From Thermohalobaculum sp039513195 (GTDB lineage Bacteria > Pseudomonadota > Alphaproteobacteria > Rhodobacterales > Rhodobacteraceae), in contig JBCCRM010000003.1 in NCBI GenBank assembly GCA_039513195.1, positions 124,001-188,000 of the forward strand: DNA of 64,000 bases. The letters are read 5' to 3'. The translations under genes and the position numbers were made by a program. The notes beneath the pieces were generated by a model. The model saw only the letters and a list, made by a program, of their open reading frames with translations, searched no databases and was not told the origin of the DNA. How positions within the stretch are numbered: the stretch's first letter is position 1; each line of letters opens with the position of its first letter. Below, one piece after another: positions 15,812 through 24,057 of the stretch.

Positions 15812-16806
15812 GACCCCCTCGCATCATAAGCCTCGATGATCTTCGCGACCAGCGGGTGGCGCACCACATCGCGGGCGGAAAAGCGCACGAAGCCGATGCC
15901 GGAGACACCGTCGAGGATCCGCATCGCATCGACCAATCCGGACGCGGTGCCGCGAGGCAGGTCGATCTGGCTCGGATCGCCAGTCACCACCATCCGCGCA
16001 TTCTCCCCAAGCCGGGTCAGGAACATCTTCATTTGCATCTCGGTCGTGTTCTGCGCCTCGTCGAGAACCACGAACGAGTTTGCCAGGGTCCGCCCCCGCA
16101 TGAAGGCGAGCGGCGCGATCTCGATCTTGCTCTCCTCCATCAGCTTGGCGAGCTGCTTGCCCGGCAGCATATCGCCGAGTGCGTCGTAGAGCGGGCGCAT
16201 ATAGGGGTCCATCTTCTCCTTTTCGGTCCCGGGTAGGAAGCCGAGCCTCTCGCCCGCCTCGACCGCCGGGCGGGAGAGGACGATGCGCTCCACCCGCCCC
16301 TCGATCAGCATGGCGACCGCGGCAGCGACGGCGAGGTAGGTTTTGCCGGTGCCCGCGGGGCCGATTCCGAAGACCAGCTCGTGGCGATAGAGCTCGGCCA
16401 CATAGCGGCGCTGCGCGGTAGAGCGGGGTGCGATGGTCTTTTTGCGGGTGCGGATCTCCATACGCCCGCCGGGAAACATGTCGAGCTGCTCGCCCGGCTC
16501 GTCGGCCCGCGCACGGGCCGGCGGCGGGTCGTCGGGCAGATCGCCCATGCGGATTAGGGCATCGATGTCCCCCTGCTCGACCGGACGCCCCTGTTCCAGT
16601 CGCGCATAAAGCCTCTCCAGCCCCCTGACCGCGAGGGCGCGGTGATCCTCCGCCCCGTGGACCACAAGCTGGTTGCCCCGGCGCAGGATGTCGACGTCGA
16701 AGCCCTGCTCCAGCGCGGCAAGGTTGCGGTCGAACTCACCGCAAAGGTCGATCAAAAGCCTGTTGTCGGGGAATTCGACGAGGGTCTCGTCCAGCACCTC
16801 AGGCAT
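15808..16806 (-). CDS. phoH: PhoH-family ATPase
   Basis: A 332-residue ATPase with Walker A GIGPAGTGKTYLAVAAA, Walker B FVVLDEAQNTT and MVVTGDPSQIDLP. PhoH-like proteins next to ybeY are thought to be RNA-dependent ATPases or helicases that work with YbeY. The ATG at 16804-16806 has AAGG 9-12 bases upstream. In relatives miaB lies directly upstream; here about 4 kb of accessory genes intervene. It is divergent from the comDE-like genes, with 190 bases between starts. Confidence 0.95.
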   Translation of the reverse strand: MPEVLDETLVEFPDNRLLIDLCGEFDRNLAALEQGFDVDILRRGNQLVVHGAEDHRALAVRGLERLYARLEQGRPVEQGDIDALIRMGDLPDDPPPARARADEPGEQLDMFPGGRMEIRTRKKTIAPRSTAQRRYVAELYRHELVFGIGPAGTGKTYLAVAAAVAMLIEGRVERIVLSRPAVEAGERLGFLPGTEKEKMDPYMRPLYDALGDMLPGKQLAKLMEESKIEIAPLAFMRGRTLANSFVVLDEAQNTTEMQMKMFLTRLGENARMVVTGDPSQIDLPRGTASGLVDAMRILDGVSGIGFVRFSARDVVRHPLVAKIIEAYDARGS

Positions 16807-16997
16807 CCGGTAAACCTTGCGGGCGCGGCAATGGGCGGCGTTGGGGCGGCAAAACCTCGATCACAAGTGGTATGGTGGCGGCCCGCTCCGGCCCGCGCAA
16901 GGGAAAAGCCTGTCATCGCACAGTCATTTCTCTCGCCGCTTGCGCCGGTGCCATGGCATCCCGCAGAGTAACCCGGAACGGGAGCGGGGGCGATGTA

Positions 16998-17525
16998 ATG
17001 GATGGCGCGGGGGGAGAGAATTGGCCGGCGGCCATTCATCAGGTTCTGGCACGCTATCGGGTGACACAAGTGGGCTATGTGCCCGATGCGGGCCACGCCG
17101 CCCTGATCCGGATGGTCGATGCCGATCCGTCGATGCAGGGCGTGGTGCTGACAACCGAGGAGGAGGGCATGGCCCTTGCCACCGGGGCCTGGCTCGGCGG
17201 CGGCCGCGGTGCGCTCTTGATGCAGTCGAGCGGGGTCGGCAATTGCATCAATATGCTGTCGCTGATCAAGACCTGCCGGGTTCCGTTCCTGACCATCGTG
17301 ACAATGCGAGGGGAGTGGGGGGAGTTTAATCCATGGCAGATCCCCATGGGAAATGCGACGGAGGCGGCGCTGGGACTGATGGACCTGCAGGTTTTGCGCG
17401 CCGGCACGGCGGCCGAGGTCGGGCCGATGGTCGAGGGCGCGGCGCGGCTCGCCTATGATGGCGGTGCGGGGGTGGCGGTTCTGCTGTCACAATGGCTGAT
17501 CGGGGCGAAGGAGTTCTCGGAATGA
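16998..17525 (+). CDS. comD: sulfopyruvate/phosphonopyruvate decarboxylase-type alpha subunit
   Basis: A 175-residue PYR-type half of a two-subunit TPP enzyme. The catalytic Glu region VLTTEEEGMALATGAWLGG and QSSGVGNCINMLSLIKTC match ComD-like proteins. With the next gene it should decarboxylate 3-sulfopyruvate to sulfoacetaldehyde, or phosphonopyruvate to phosphonoacetaldehyde; the substrate cannot be fixed from sequence. No sulfolactate dehydrogenase, Xsc or phosphonate gene lies in the window. The ATG at 16998 removes an Arg-rich extension without family match. Confidence 0.75.
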   Translation: MDGAGGENWPAAIHQVLARYRVTQVGYVPDAGHAALIRMVDADPSMQGVVLTTEEEGMALATGAWLGGGRGALLMQSSGVGNCINMLSLIKTCRVPFLTIVTMRGEWGEFNPWQIPMGNATEAALGLMDLQVLRAGTAAEVGPMVEGAARLAYDGGAGVAVLLSQWLIGAKEFSE

Positions 17526-18100
17526 CCCCGTTCGGGCGGCGCGGCGCAGTGGCGCGGCTGTTGGAAAGGCGGGGCGATGCGCTGGTGGTGACGGGCCTCG
17601 GCACGCCCACCTGGGATGTCGCAGCGGCCGGCGACACGGATGCCAACTTCTACCTTTGGGGCGCTATGGGCGCCGCAGCGATGGTGGGCCTGGGGCTCGC
17701 TATGGCGCAGCCGAACCGCCGGGTGGTGGTCGTCACCGGCGATGGTGAGATGCTGATGGGCCTCGGCAGTTTGGCGACGATTGCGGTGGCGGCCCCGCAG
17801 AACCTGGTGATCGCCGTCCTGAACAACCGCCTCTATGGCGAGACCGGTGGCCAGCCGAGTCATGCCGATGGCGTGACCGACCTGGTCGCCGTCGCACAGG
17901 GCGCCGGCATCGCCGATGCCAGGCGGATCGGGTCGGCGGAGGCGCTAGAGGGCCTGGCCGACGAGATCGGCAATCCGGGTCGCGGCCCGGTCTTCGCGGA
18001 TATCCCCGTGACCGATGGCGGCGAGGCGCGGGTCCTCCCCTCCCGCGACGGACCCTGGCTCGCCCGACGTTTTCGCGCGGGTCTGGCACTGCAGAACTGA
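17522..18100 (+). CDS. comE: sulfopyruvate/phosphonopyruvate decarboxylase-type beta subunit
   Basis: A 192-residue PP-type half with the complete TPP-binding motif GDGEMLMGLGSLATIAVAAP to VLNNRLYGETGG (GDG then NN). It starts with an ATGA overlap on the alpha subunit, so both are made together as an alpha/beta enzyme like archaeal ComDE. The C-terminus ends shortly before a converging remnant on the other strand. The same caution on substrate applies as for the alpha subunit. Confidence 0.78.
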   Translation: MTPFGRRGAVARLLERRGDALVVTGLGTPTWDVAAAGDTDANFYLWGAMGAAAMVGLGLAMAQPNRRVVVVTGDGEMLMGLGSLATIAVAAPQNLVIAVLNNRLYGETGGQPSHADGVTDLVAVAQGAGIADARRIGSAEALEGLADEIGNPGRGPVFADIPVTDGGEARVLPSRDGPWLARRFRAGLALQN

Positions 18101-18127
18101 ACCAAAAAGCTTCGGCGGTAGCGTGGG

Positions 18128-18583
18128 TCAGAGATCGAGCCTCCAGAAAACCGGCCTTCCCATCCGGCCGACCCCGGCGGAGCGTCTTGTTGCGGACCCG
18201 GCGCAGAAACTCCGGTGCCTCCCCGGTCGGTGCGAAGCCGAATCTCTCGGCAAAGCGCTGTACAGCGACACCGGCGGCAGGTCGTGATCGATATGCTTGA
18301 GCAATGCGCCGGGCTTCGGCTGGTGGAGGCAAACGCGTCTCGCGCCGAGTTCCCGGGCTGAGAAGGCGAGCACCGCCAGCAGCTGCGCCTCGGGCCATAT
18401 CTGCTCGAACGCTCGCAGGTGGTCTCTGCGATAGTCCTGCAGCCAACAGAGAAGATCGCCCTGACCCTCGCCTTTCGCGAGATCGTCGCAACGCTCCCGG
18501 ACAACCTTGAACCAATTCGCCTGCAACGCCTCGATCAGGACGTCCTGGCCCCATGGCTCCATATCGAGCCGCGCCCAAGCCAT
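18128..18583 (-). pseudogene. frameshifted acetyltransferase-like remnant
   Basis: From the ATG at 18581-18583 the frame encodes a plausible protein (MAWARLDMEPWGQDVLIEAL, RRDHLRAFEQIWPEAQLLAV, ARELGARRVCLHQPKPGALL) to about position 18262. There the coding signal moves to another frame, which reads GVAVQRFAERFGFAPTGEAPE, resembling the last GNAT motif. The original frame downstream of that point uses rare AGG/AGA/ACA codons. I therefore infer a one- or two-base indel and a missing normal C-terminus. Alternatives are a sequencing error or a short genuine protein ending FWRLDL. Confidence 0.45.
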
Positions 18584-18690
18584 AGTGATCGGCCCTTGTC
18601 GGCGGACGGGGTGGCCATAGAACTGCAGATCCTGGCGCGAGGGGCGGGGCAATCGCTTGTAGAGCGCTGGCTGGTGGGTCTCCGGGAAGT

Positions 18691-18795
18691 TAGAGCACTT
18701 TCCAGCCAATCTGAGTCAGATTGGCGTCGCGAAATTGCTTCAAAACAATACCTTAGAGCGCGAGAACCGATGCAATCGGGTCGGAAAGCGCTCTA
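18691..18795. repeat. 105-bp TIR repeat, copy 1
   Basis: Terminal inverted repeats TAGAGCACTTTCC and GGAAAGCGCTCTA (13 bp, one mismatch) bound a non-coding 105-bp unit. It contains two strong hairpins: GCCAATCTGA with TCAGATTGGC, and TTAGAGCGC with GCGCTCTAA enclosing CCGAT/ATCGG. The reverse complement differs from copy 2 (51383-51487) at two of 105 positions. TA-ended termini and small size fit a non-autonomous MITE-like element. Confidence 0.85.
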
Positions 18796-18860
18796 AGCTG
18801 CAGGACCCGGTTGCCGCCCGGTCGGCTGAGCTGTGCCCGTCGGCAATTCCGCCGCGACCG

Positions 18861-19226
18861 TTACCCCCCCCGACTGGGAAAGCTGACCGAGAAGGCCTGA
18901 GGATCCACCTCCGCCAAGGTCGCGAAGGTAGCCGCGGTCGGCGGGTGGTCGCGGAGACCGGTCCGCGGCGCGAGGGCGTGGCTGGGATCGGCAAGCGGTA
19001 GCGAGTTATGCGGGCGAAGGACCCAGTCACCGCAGGCCGCAGTCCCCCGGTTGAGACCCGGCCGCGCCAGTAGCCTCGCCTCCGGCCCACGGCGCAGCTT
19101 CGCAATTTGCGCAGGTCCGGCGAGGCGCCGGTGCAGCAGCCTGGCCGCGTCGCGACCGGCGAAAAACGTGCACCCGGTCCGGTCGGGCAGCAGCTCCGTG
19201 AGCCCGTCGCGGAAAGCTGGCAGCAT
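18861..19226 (-). CDS. small uncharacterised protein
   Basis: A 121-residue frame with strong GC-ending codon bias (MLPAFRDGLTELLPDRTG, FFAGRDAARLLHRRLAGPAQ, GDWVLRPHNSLPLADPS). I do not recognise a family. The start is uncertain: the upstream stretch to 19278 is also open in a second frame beginning MTPVVEPTGFIARLCSTHAA, so a frameshift near 19220 is possible. It sits in the accessory block between the 105-bp repeat and nhaA. Confidence 0.4.
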   Translation of the reverse strand: MLPAFRDGLTELLPDRTGCTFFAGRDAARLLHRRLAGPAQIAKLRRGPEARLLARPGLNRGTAACGDWVLRPHNSLPLADPSHALAPRTGLRDHPPTAATFATLAEVDPQAFSVSFPSRGG

Positions 19227-19454
19227 GGGTCGAACACAATCGGGCGATGAAGCCCGTTGGTTCGACAACTGGCGTCATGTGTACAGCAAAGCGCCCAGTC
19301 CGTTAAGTTTCGGACGCTGAATGGCATGCTCCAATTTGTCGATGGACGCCGGCATCGCCGTCGGGAACGGACATCGCGGGAGATTTTCCCCGCCCAGCCA
19401 ATGCGGCGGGCGGAGACGTTGCCGACCGGTTTCGCTTGTGTGTAGCGAAGCGTT

Positions 19455-20675
19455 CTATTCGGCAGGGGTCAGGCGAGCCGCCGGCGCGGCAGATCCGGTT
19501 TGACTGCGCGTCGTCAGCGAAAGAACCAGCACGCCCGCAAGCCCCGAAAGCAGCGATCCCGAGAGGACGCCCAATCGCACGGCATTCTGATGCTCCGGAT
19601 CCGAGAAGGCGAGGGTGCCGATAAACAGGCTCATGGTGAAGCCGATCCCGGCCAATAGAGAGACGCCGTAGAGCTGCGCCAACGTGGCGCCGGTCGGACG
19701 CTCTGCCAAGCCGGCAGCCAGTGCGCCATAGGCGAAACCGAACACTCCGATCTGCTTCCCGAGGAACAGCGCTGACGCGATTGCGAGGGTCAGCGGCGCG
19801 GTCATATCCGCCCATGTCAGACCGCCCAACGGTACGCCTGCATTGGCGAAGGCGAAGACCGGCATAACGAAGAACATGATCCATGGATGGAGCCCATGCT
19901 CTAACCGGACCGCCGGACGATCACCGTCTTTGCCGGTCGCCAAGGGTATAGCGAAGCCGAGCGCCACACCGGCCAGGGTGGCGTGCACGCCAGATTTCAG
20001 CACCGATACCCAAAGCACCAGCCCCACCAATATGTAAGGCGTTAGCTTCCGCATACCGGCGAAGTTCATCGCGACGAGAGCCAGGATCGCCGCGCCGGCC
20101 ATACCCAAGGCGCCGACGGAGAGGTCTGCCGTGTAGAAGACGGCAATGATTGCAATCGCTGCGAGATCGTCCACGACGGCAAGCGCGAGCAAGAAGGTCT
20201 TTAGGACAGCAGGCACGCGCTTACCGAAGAACGACAGCACGCCGAGGGCAAAGGCGATGTCAGTCGCAGCGGGGATCGCCCAACCCCGCGCCTCCGCGCT
20301 TTCGATCCCGACAATGCCAAGGAAGACCACAGCGGGCACGGCCATGCCGCCAACGGCGCCGTAGACCGGCAGGGCTGCCTGTCGCCAAGAGCTGAGCGCA
20401 CCTTCCTTCAGCTCTCGTTTGATCTCGAGCGCGATCAGCAGGAAGAAAAGCGCCATCAGACCATCATTGATCCAAAGCAACAGCGGTTTCGAGATCGACG
20501 CCGCCCCCTCTACCGCGGGCGGCGCGATCGCAACCGTTGCCGTCGTTGTCAGGATCAGATCATAGTAGGGCTTCAGAAGGCCGATATTCTCGAAGAAAAC
20601 CCCGAGGGCCGCCGCAAACGCCAGCGCGAGGCCCGCTTTAGTTTCACCCGACAACGCATTGGCCTTTGTGAGCAT
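19455..20675 (-). CDS. nhaA: Na+/H+ antiporter NhaA
   Basis: A 406-residue inner-membrane antiporter with about twelve hydrophobic segments. The paired aspartates essential for ion exchange are present in LALAVVDDLAAIAIIAVFY, and WAIPAATDIAFALGVLSFFG is the family signature. It extrudes sodium in exchange for protons, consistent with a marine or saline habitat. The ATG at 20673-20675 follows GGGGAGG; the long upstream extension reads through miaB antisense and is rejected. In relatives this locus lacks nhaA, so it is part of the inserted block. Confidence 0.95.
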   Translation of the reverse strand: MLTKANALSGETKAGLALAFAAALGVFFENIGLLKPYYDLILTTTATVAIAPPAVEGAASISKPLLLWINDGLMALFFLLIALEIKRELKEGALSSWRQAALPVYGAVGGMAVPAVVFLGIVGIESAEARGWAIPAATDIAFALGVLSFFGKRVPAVLKTFLLALAVVDDLAAIAIIAVFYTADLSVGALGMAGAAILALVAMNFAGMRKLTPYILVGLVLWVSVLKSGVHATLAGVALGFAIPLATGKDGDRPAVRLEHGLHPWIMFFVMPVFAFANAGVPLGGLTWADMTAPLTLAIASALFLGKQIGVFGFAYGALAAGLAERPTGATLAQLYGVSLLAGIGFTMSLFIGTLAFSDPEHQNAVRLGVLSGSLLSGLAGVLVLSLTTRSQTGSAAPAARLTPAE

Positions 20676-20769
20676 GTTCCGCCTCCCCACACTATCATCC
20701 AAGATGGTGAAATGGGCGTGGTGCCGGTGCTGACAAGGGCGCCGAGGCTCGAAACCTGCGTTGTGCGCC

Positions 20770-22104
20770 CTATGCCGCCAGTCGTCCGGCCAGCGAGTTC
20801 GGCCTAGCATCGAGGATATCGACGGGCACGATCTCGCCCGCATGCTCGGCCCCGGCGTCGAGATGCACAGCCTGAAGATAGGGCGAACGACCCACCATTT
20901 GCCCAGGATGACGGCCGGGCTTTTCCAGCAGCACGGGCATAGTCCGCCCGATCTGGGCCGCTTGAAAGGCCTGCTGCTGTTCGGCCAACAACGCTTGAAG
21001 GCGCGCCAACCGCTCCGCCTTCGCCGCCTCTGGCACCTGATCACCACGGGTCGCGGCGGGTGTTCCGGGCCGGGTCGAGTATTTGAAGGAGTAGGCCTGC
21101 GCATAGCCCACTGAGCGGATCAGGCCCAACGTATCCTCGAAATCCGCGTCGGTCTCGCCGGGAAAGCCAACGATGAAGTCGCCGGACAGGGCCAGGTCGG
21201 GCCGGACCCCGCGGATCCTGTCGATCAAACGCAGATAGCCCGCGGCGGTGTGGCGGCGGTTCATCGCCTTTAGCACCCGGTCGGAACCAGCCTGCACCGG
21301 CAAATGCAGATAGGGCATCAGCGTCGGGATATCCCGATGGGCGGCGATCAAGGCGTCGTCCATGTCGTTGGGGTGAGATGTCGTGTAGCGGATCCGGGCA
21401 AGCCCCTCGATCCCCGCCAGCGCCTCTATCAGCCGGGCGAGGCCCCAGGCGCGGCCGTCCGGTCCCTCGCTGTGATAGGCATTGACGTTTTGGCCGAGAA
21501 GCGTGATCTCCACGACGCCGCGTGCGACGAGATCTGTCGCCTCTGCCAGCAGCCGCGCGGCGGGGCGCGAAACCTCCGCTCCGCGGGTATAGGGAACCAC
21601 GCAAAAGGCGCAGAACTTGTCGCATCCTTCCTGCACGGTCAGGAACGCAGTCGGCCCACGCTTCGCCCGGCTTTGTGGCAGGTGGTTGAACTTGTCTTCG
21701 GCCGGGAAGTCGGTGTCGACCTGCGGGCCCTGGCCAGCCTTCCGCAGCATGGCGGGCAGGCGGTGATAGGATTGCGGCCCGACAACCAAATCGACCATCG
21801 GTTGGCGGCGGAGGATTTCCGCCCCCTCGGCCTGGGCCACGCAGCCGGCTACGGCGATGCGCATTGCGCCACCCGCCGCCGCCTTGGCGTCACGCGCCGG
21901 GCGTAGGCGGCCCAGATCGGAATAGACCTTTTCGGCAGCCTTTTCGCGAATATGGCACGTGTTAAGGATAACCAGATCGGCATCTTCTGCTCGATCCGTG
22001 GTGGCATACCCCTCCGGCGCCAGCGCCGCGGCCATCCGCTCGCTGTCATAGAGGTTCATCTGACAGCCATAGCTTTTGATGAACAGCTTCTTCGCCTCGG
22101 CCAT
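20770..22104 (-). CDS. miaB: tRNA-2-methylthio-N6-dimethylallyladenosine synthase
   Basis: A 444-residue radical-SAM methylthiotransferase for A37 of tRNAs. Three N-terminal cluster cysteines (C14 in SYGCQMN, C50 in LNTCHIREKA, C88 in VAGCVAQAE) and the radical-SAM triad C161/C165/C168 (CDKFCAFCVVPY) are present, followed by a TRAM domain (about 375-440). The ATG at 22102-22104 (MAEAKKLFIKSYGCQMN) is preferred over the one four codons earlier. It is preceded by a mucR terminator. Confidence 0.97.
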   Translation of the reverse strand: MAEAKKLFIKSYGCQMNLYDSERMAAALAPEGYATTDRAEDADLVILNTCHIREKAAEKVYSDLGRLRPARDAKAAAGGAMRIAVAGCVAQAEGAEILRRQPMVDLVVGPQSYHRLPAMLRKAGQGPQVDTDFPAEDKFNHLPQSRAKRGPTAFLTVQEGCDKFCAFCVVPYTRGAEVSRPAARLLAEATDLVARGVVEITLLGQNVNAYHSEGPDGRAWGLARLIEALAGIEGLARIRYTTSHPNDMDDALIAAHRDIPTLMPYLHLPVQAGSDRVLKAMNRRHTAAGYLRLIDRIRGVRPDLALSGDFIVGFPGETDADFEDTLGLIRSVGYAQAYSFKYSTRPGTPAATRGDQVPEAAKAERLARLQALLAEQQQAFQAAQIGRTMPVLLEKPGRHPGQMVGRSPYLQAVHLDAGAEHAGEIVPVDILDARPNSLAGRLAA

Positions 22105-22120
22105 CGTCGCCCACACCCCA

Positions 22121-22155
22121 TAAAAGATAGCGGCGCGTCCATCATCGGACGCGCC
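22121..22155 (-). terminator. intrinsic terminator of mucR
   Basis: A perfect nine-base stem GGCGCGTCC/GGACGCGCC (22132-22140 with 22147-22155) with a six-base loop is followed on the minus strand by GCTATCTTTTAT. It lies 66 bases beyond the mucR stop and upstream of miaB, separating the two transcripts. Confidence 0.8.
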
Positions 22156-22221
22156 GTCATATCGCGGCGCTAAGCCGGCTGCAACGCCCGTGGGCCGGGC
22201 GCGCGGGCTAGGGTGGTCCGG

Positions 22222-22632
22222 TCAGGCGCGCGGCTTGCGCCCCAAGCCGATCTTTTTGGCAAGCTCCTGGCGCTTCGCCGCATAATTCGGCGCGACCATC
22301 GGATAGTCCGGCGGCAGGCCCCATTTCGCGCGGTACTCCTCCGGCGTCATGTTGTAGGCCGATTTCAGATGCCGCTTGAGCATCTTCAGCTCTTTACCGT
22401 CCTCAAGACAGATGATGTGATCCGCTGTGACCGACTTCTTGATCGGGACCGCTGGCTTCAATTCTTCTACAACCTCCTGCGGCGCCGCGCCCAAGCCCGA
22501 AAGCGTCGCAAAGACGGTCTCGATCAAGCCCGGTAATTCGGTCGTCGGCACTGCATTGTTCGAAACATGCGCCGACACGATGTCAGAGGTAAGATTCAGA
22601 AGCTCGTTATGATCGGTTGAGTTCTCAGCCAT
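22222..22632 (-). CDS. mucR: Ros/MucR-family transcriptional regulator with altered zinc ligands
   Basis: A 136-residue Ros/MucR protein. The N-terminal half (LLNLTSDIVSAHVSNNAVP) drives oligomerisation in relatives; the C-terminal half is the prokaryotic zinc-finger fold (ICLEDGKELKMLKRHLKSAY, MTPEEYRAKWGLP). In Ros the ligands are CxxC and H...H; here they are C75, D78, H88, and the second histidine position is Ala92/Tyr93. The fold probably resembles the zinc-poor MucR-like proteins of Mesorhizobium. MucR proteins bind AT-rich DNA as H-NS-like silencers. GAGGA precedes the ATG, and an AT-rich leader lies upstream. Confidence 0.93.
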   Translation of the reverse strand: MAENSTDHNELLNLTSDIVSAHVSNNAVPTTELPGLIETVFATLSGLGAAPQEVVEELKPAVPIKKSVTADHIICLEDGKELKMLKRHLKSAYNMTPEEYRAKWGLPPDYPMVAPNYAAKRQELAKKIGLGRKPRA

Positions 22633-22838
22633 ATGTTCCTCGTCATAGGATGCCGCACTATCCCACCCCGATTTTATCCCCCGGGATCGTTACTCTGTTT
22701 TTTGACACTCACACGGAAACGCGAGACCGCTTGGCTCTAGCTCCATATAATGTGGAATTTGTAGCGAATGCAATATCAATTGTCATATTTGCACGCTATT
22801 CTTGTATTCAATATCTTTGTAGCGTTCCGGTAAGTCGC
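22633..22838. promoter_or_regulatory. AT-rich intergenic region upstream of mucR
   Basis: About 200 bases, far richer in A and T than the flanks, with T-runs (GTTTTTTGAC near 22698), CATATAAT (22743-22750) and TATTCAATATC (about 22805). MucR proteins bind AT-rich sites and commonly repress themselves, so this is the likely promoter and operator of mucR; individual sites cannot be assigned. Confidence 0.45.
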
Positions 22839-23345
22839 TTATGGATCCAAATTCCATGAGTTTACCGCACCTCTGACGTCGTTCATTGACCCCTCAACCA
22901 GCTCTTTTGCCAGAATCCGCGCGTGGTTGACTGGCCCTGGATAGTCGAGGCCCCGCGCTAACTCCCGGCGAAACCCGAAGCGATTATAATACGGCTCGTC
23001 GCCGACAAGAATCACCCGCCGCCACCCTTGAGTTGTCGCGTTGTCCAAAGTCTTCGCGATCAAGACGGCGCCGAGACCTTCGCCCTGTCGGACCGGGTGC
23101 ACGGCAATCGGGCCGAGCAACAGGGCCGGCCACGCCTCGCTGCCGATTTTAACTGGCCAGTATCGGATGCAAGCGACCAGCACATCATAATCGTCGCGGG
23201 CGATCAGGCAGAGCTCGCGGATCGGCTCCACACCCTCACGCAACTGGTAGGAAGGCAGCGTATGCCGGCCTGGCGCGAAGGCGAGGTCGAGCAGCATCTC
23301 GGCCTCGTAGGCGTCTTCCGGGCGTTCGAGGAGCAGGCGGTCCAT
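22839..23345 (-). CDS. GNAT-family N-acetyltransferase (YhbS-like)
   Basis: A 168-residue acetyltransferase of the YhbS type. The acetyl-CoA segment is LLGPIAVHPVRQGEGLGAVL, followed by VILVGDEPYYNRFGFRRELA, a strong match to the YhbS group (GxxxYYxRFGF). The acceptor is unknown. It lies between mucR and the plus-strand flavin reductase operon, with its start 85 bases from that gene's start in divergent orientation. Confidence 0.88.
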   Translation of the reverse strand: MDRLLLERPEDAYEAEMLLDLAFAPGRHTLPSYQLREGVEPIRELCLIARDDYDVLVACIRYWPVKIGSEAWPALLLGPIAVHPVRQGEGLGAVLIAKTLDNATTQGWRRVILVGDEPYYNRFGFRRELARGLDYPGPVNHARILAKELVEGSMNDVRGAVNSWNLDP

Positions 23346-23430
23346 GGCGCGGTTGGCAAGGGCTCGGCGGCCGACTATGAGAGAGCGGGAGCTAGCATGC
23401 CCGCGCGGCGCAGACCAGAGAGACGCAAAG

Positions 23431-24057
23431 ATGTTCTATCGTCCCGCCGACGGCCATCCGCTGCCGCATGACCCTTTCAAGGCGCTCGTGGCCCCCAGGC
23501 CGATCGGCTGGATTTCCTCGCTGGACGCGGACGGGCAGGCCAACTTGGCGCCCTATTCCTTTTTCAACGGCTGCGGCGACCACCCACCACTGGTGATGTT
23601 CTCTCAGACCGGGCGCAAGAGCCGGCCGGAGGCGGTAAAAGACACCGTCGCCAATATCCGCGCAACCGGGGAGTTCGCCTGCAATGTCGTCAGCCGCGCT
23701 TTGGCGGAGGCGATGAACACCTCCTCCGGCACCTATCCGGCCGGGCAGGACGAATTCTCGCTCGCGGGCCTCACTAAGGCACCCTGCGAGGCGATCGCGG
23801 CCCCACGGGTGGCGGAGGCGCCGGCGGTGTTGGAGTGCAAGATGGTCAAGGTGATCGACGACCTACCGTCCTGGCGGGACCACGCCTTTAACATCATGGT
23901 AATCGGCGAGGTCGTCGGTGTGCATATCGACGAGGCGGTGATCAAGGACGGGATGATCGACGTGACAGTGTTTAGCCCGGTCGCGCGGCTTGGCTATATG
24001 GACTACACTACCGTCGACGGCGTCTTCGAGATGCTGCGTCCGCAGGTGGCGCCGTGA
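23431..24057 (+). CDS. flavin reductase-domain protein
   Basis: A 208-residue FMN-binding split-barrel protein of the flavin-reductase-like family (DIM6/NTAB type), with LVAPRPIGWISSLDADGQAN and APYSFFNGCGDHPPLVMFSQ as the FMN-contacting segments. It probably reduces or binds FMN for an unidentified partner. The ATG at 23431 gives the family N-terminus MFYRPADGHPLPHDPFKALV. It ends as GTGA with mtnP, so the pair is translationally coupled. Confidence 0.85.
   Translation: MFYRPADGHPLPHDPFKALVAPRPIGWISSLDADGQANLAPYSFFNGCGDHPPLVMFSQTGRKSRPEAVKDTVANIRATGEFACNVVSRALAEAMNTSSGTYPAGQDEFSLAGLTKAPCEAIAAPRVAEAPAVLECKMVKVIDDLPSWRDHAFNIMVIGEVVGVHIDEAVIKDGMIDVTVFSPVARLGYMDYTTVDGVFEMLRPQVAP

Noticed and set aside
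16998..18100. Acetolactate synthase split into two genes
   Set aside because: Subunit sizes and motifs fit ComD/ComE-like decarboxylases much better than IlvB.
19455..21104. N-terminal extension of NhaA to 549 residues
   Set aside because: The added residues are antisense to miaB and lack hydrophobic character; a strong ribosome-binding site precedes the internal ATG.
22839..23345. RimI
   Set aside because: The YYxRFGF end is of YhbS type; a true RimI lies at 58693.
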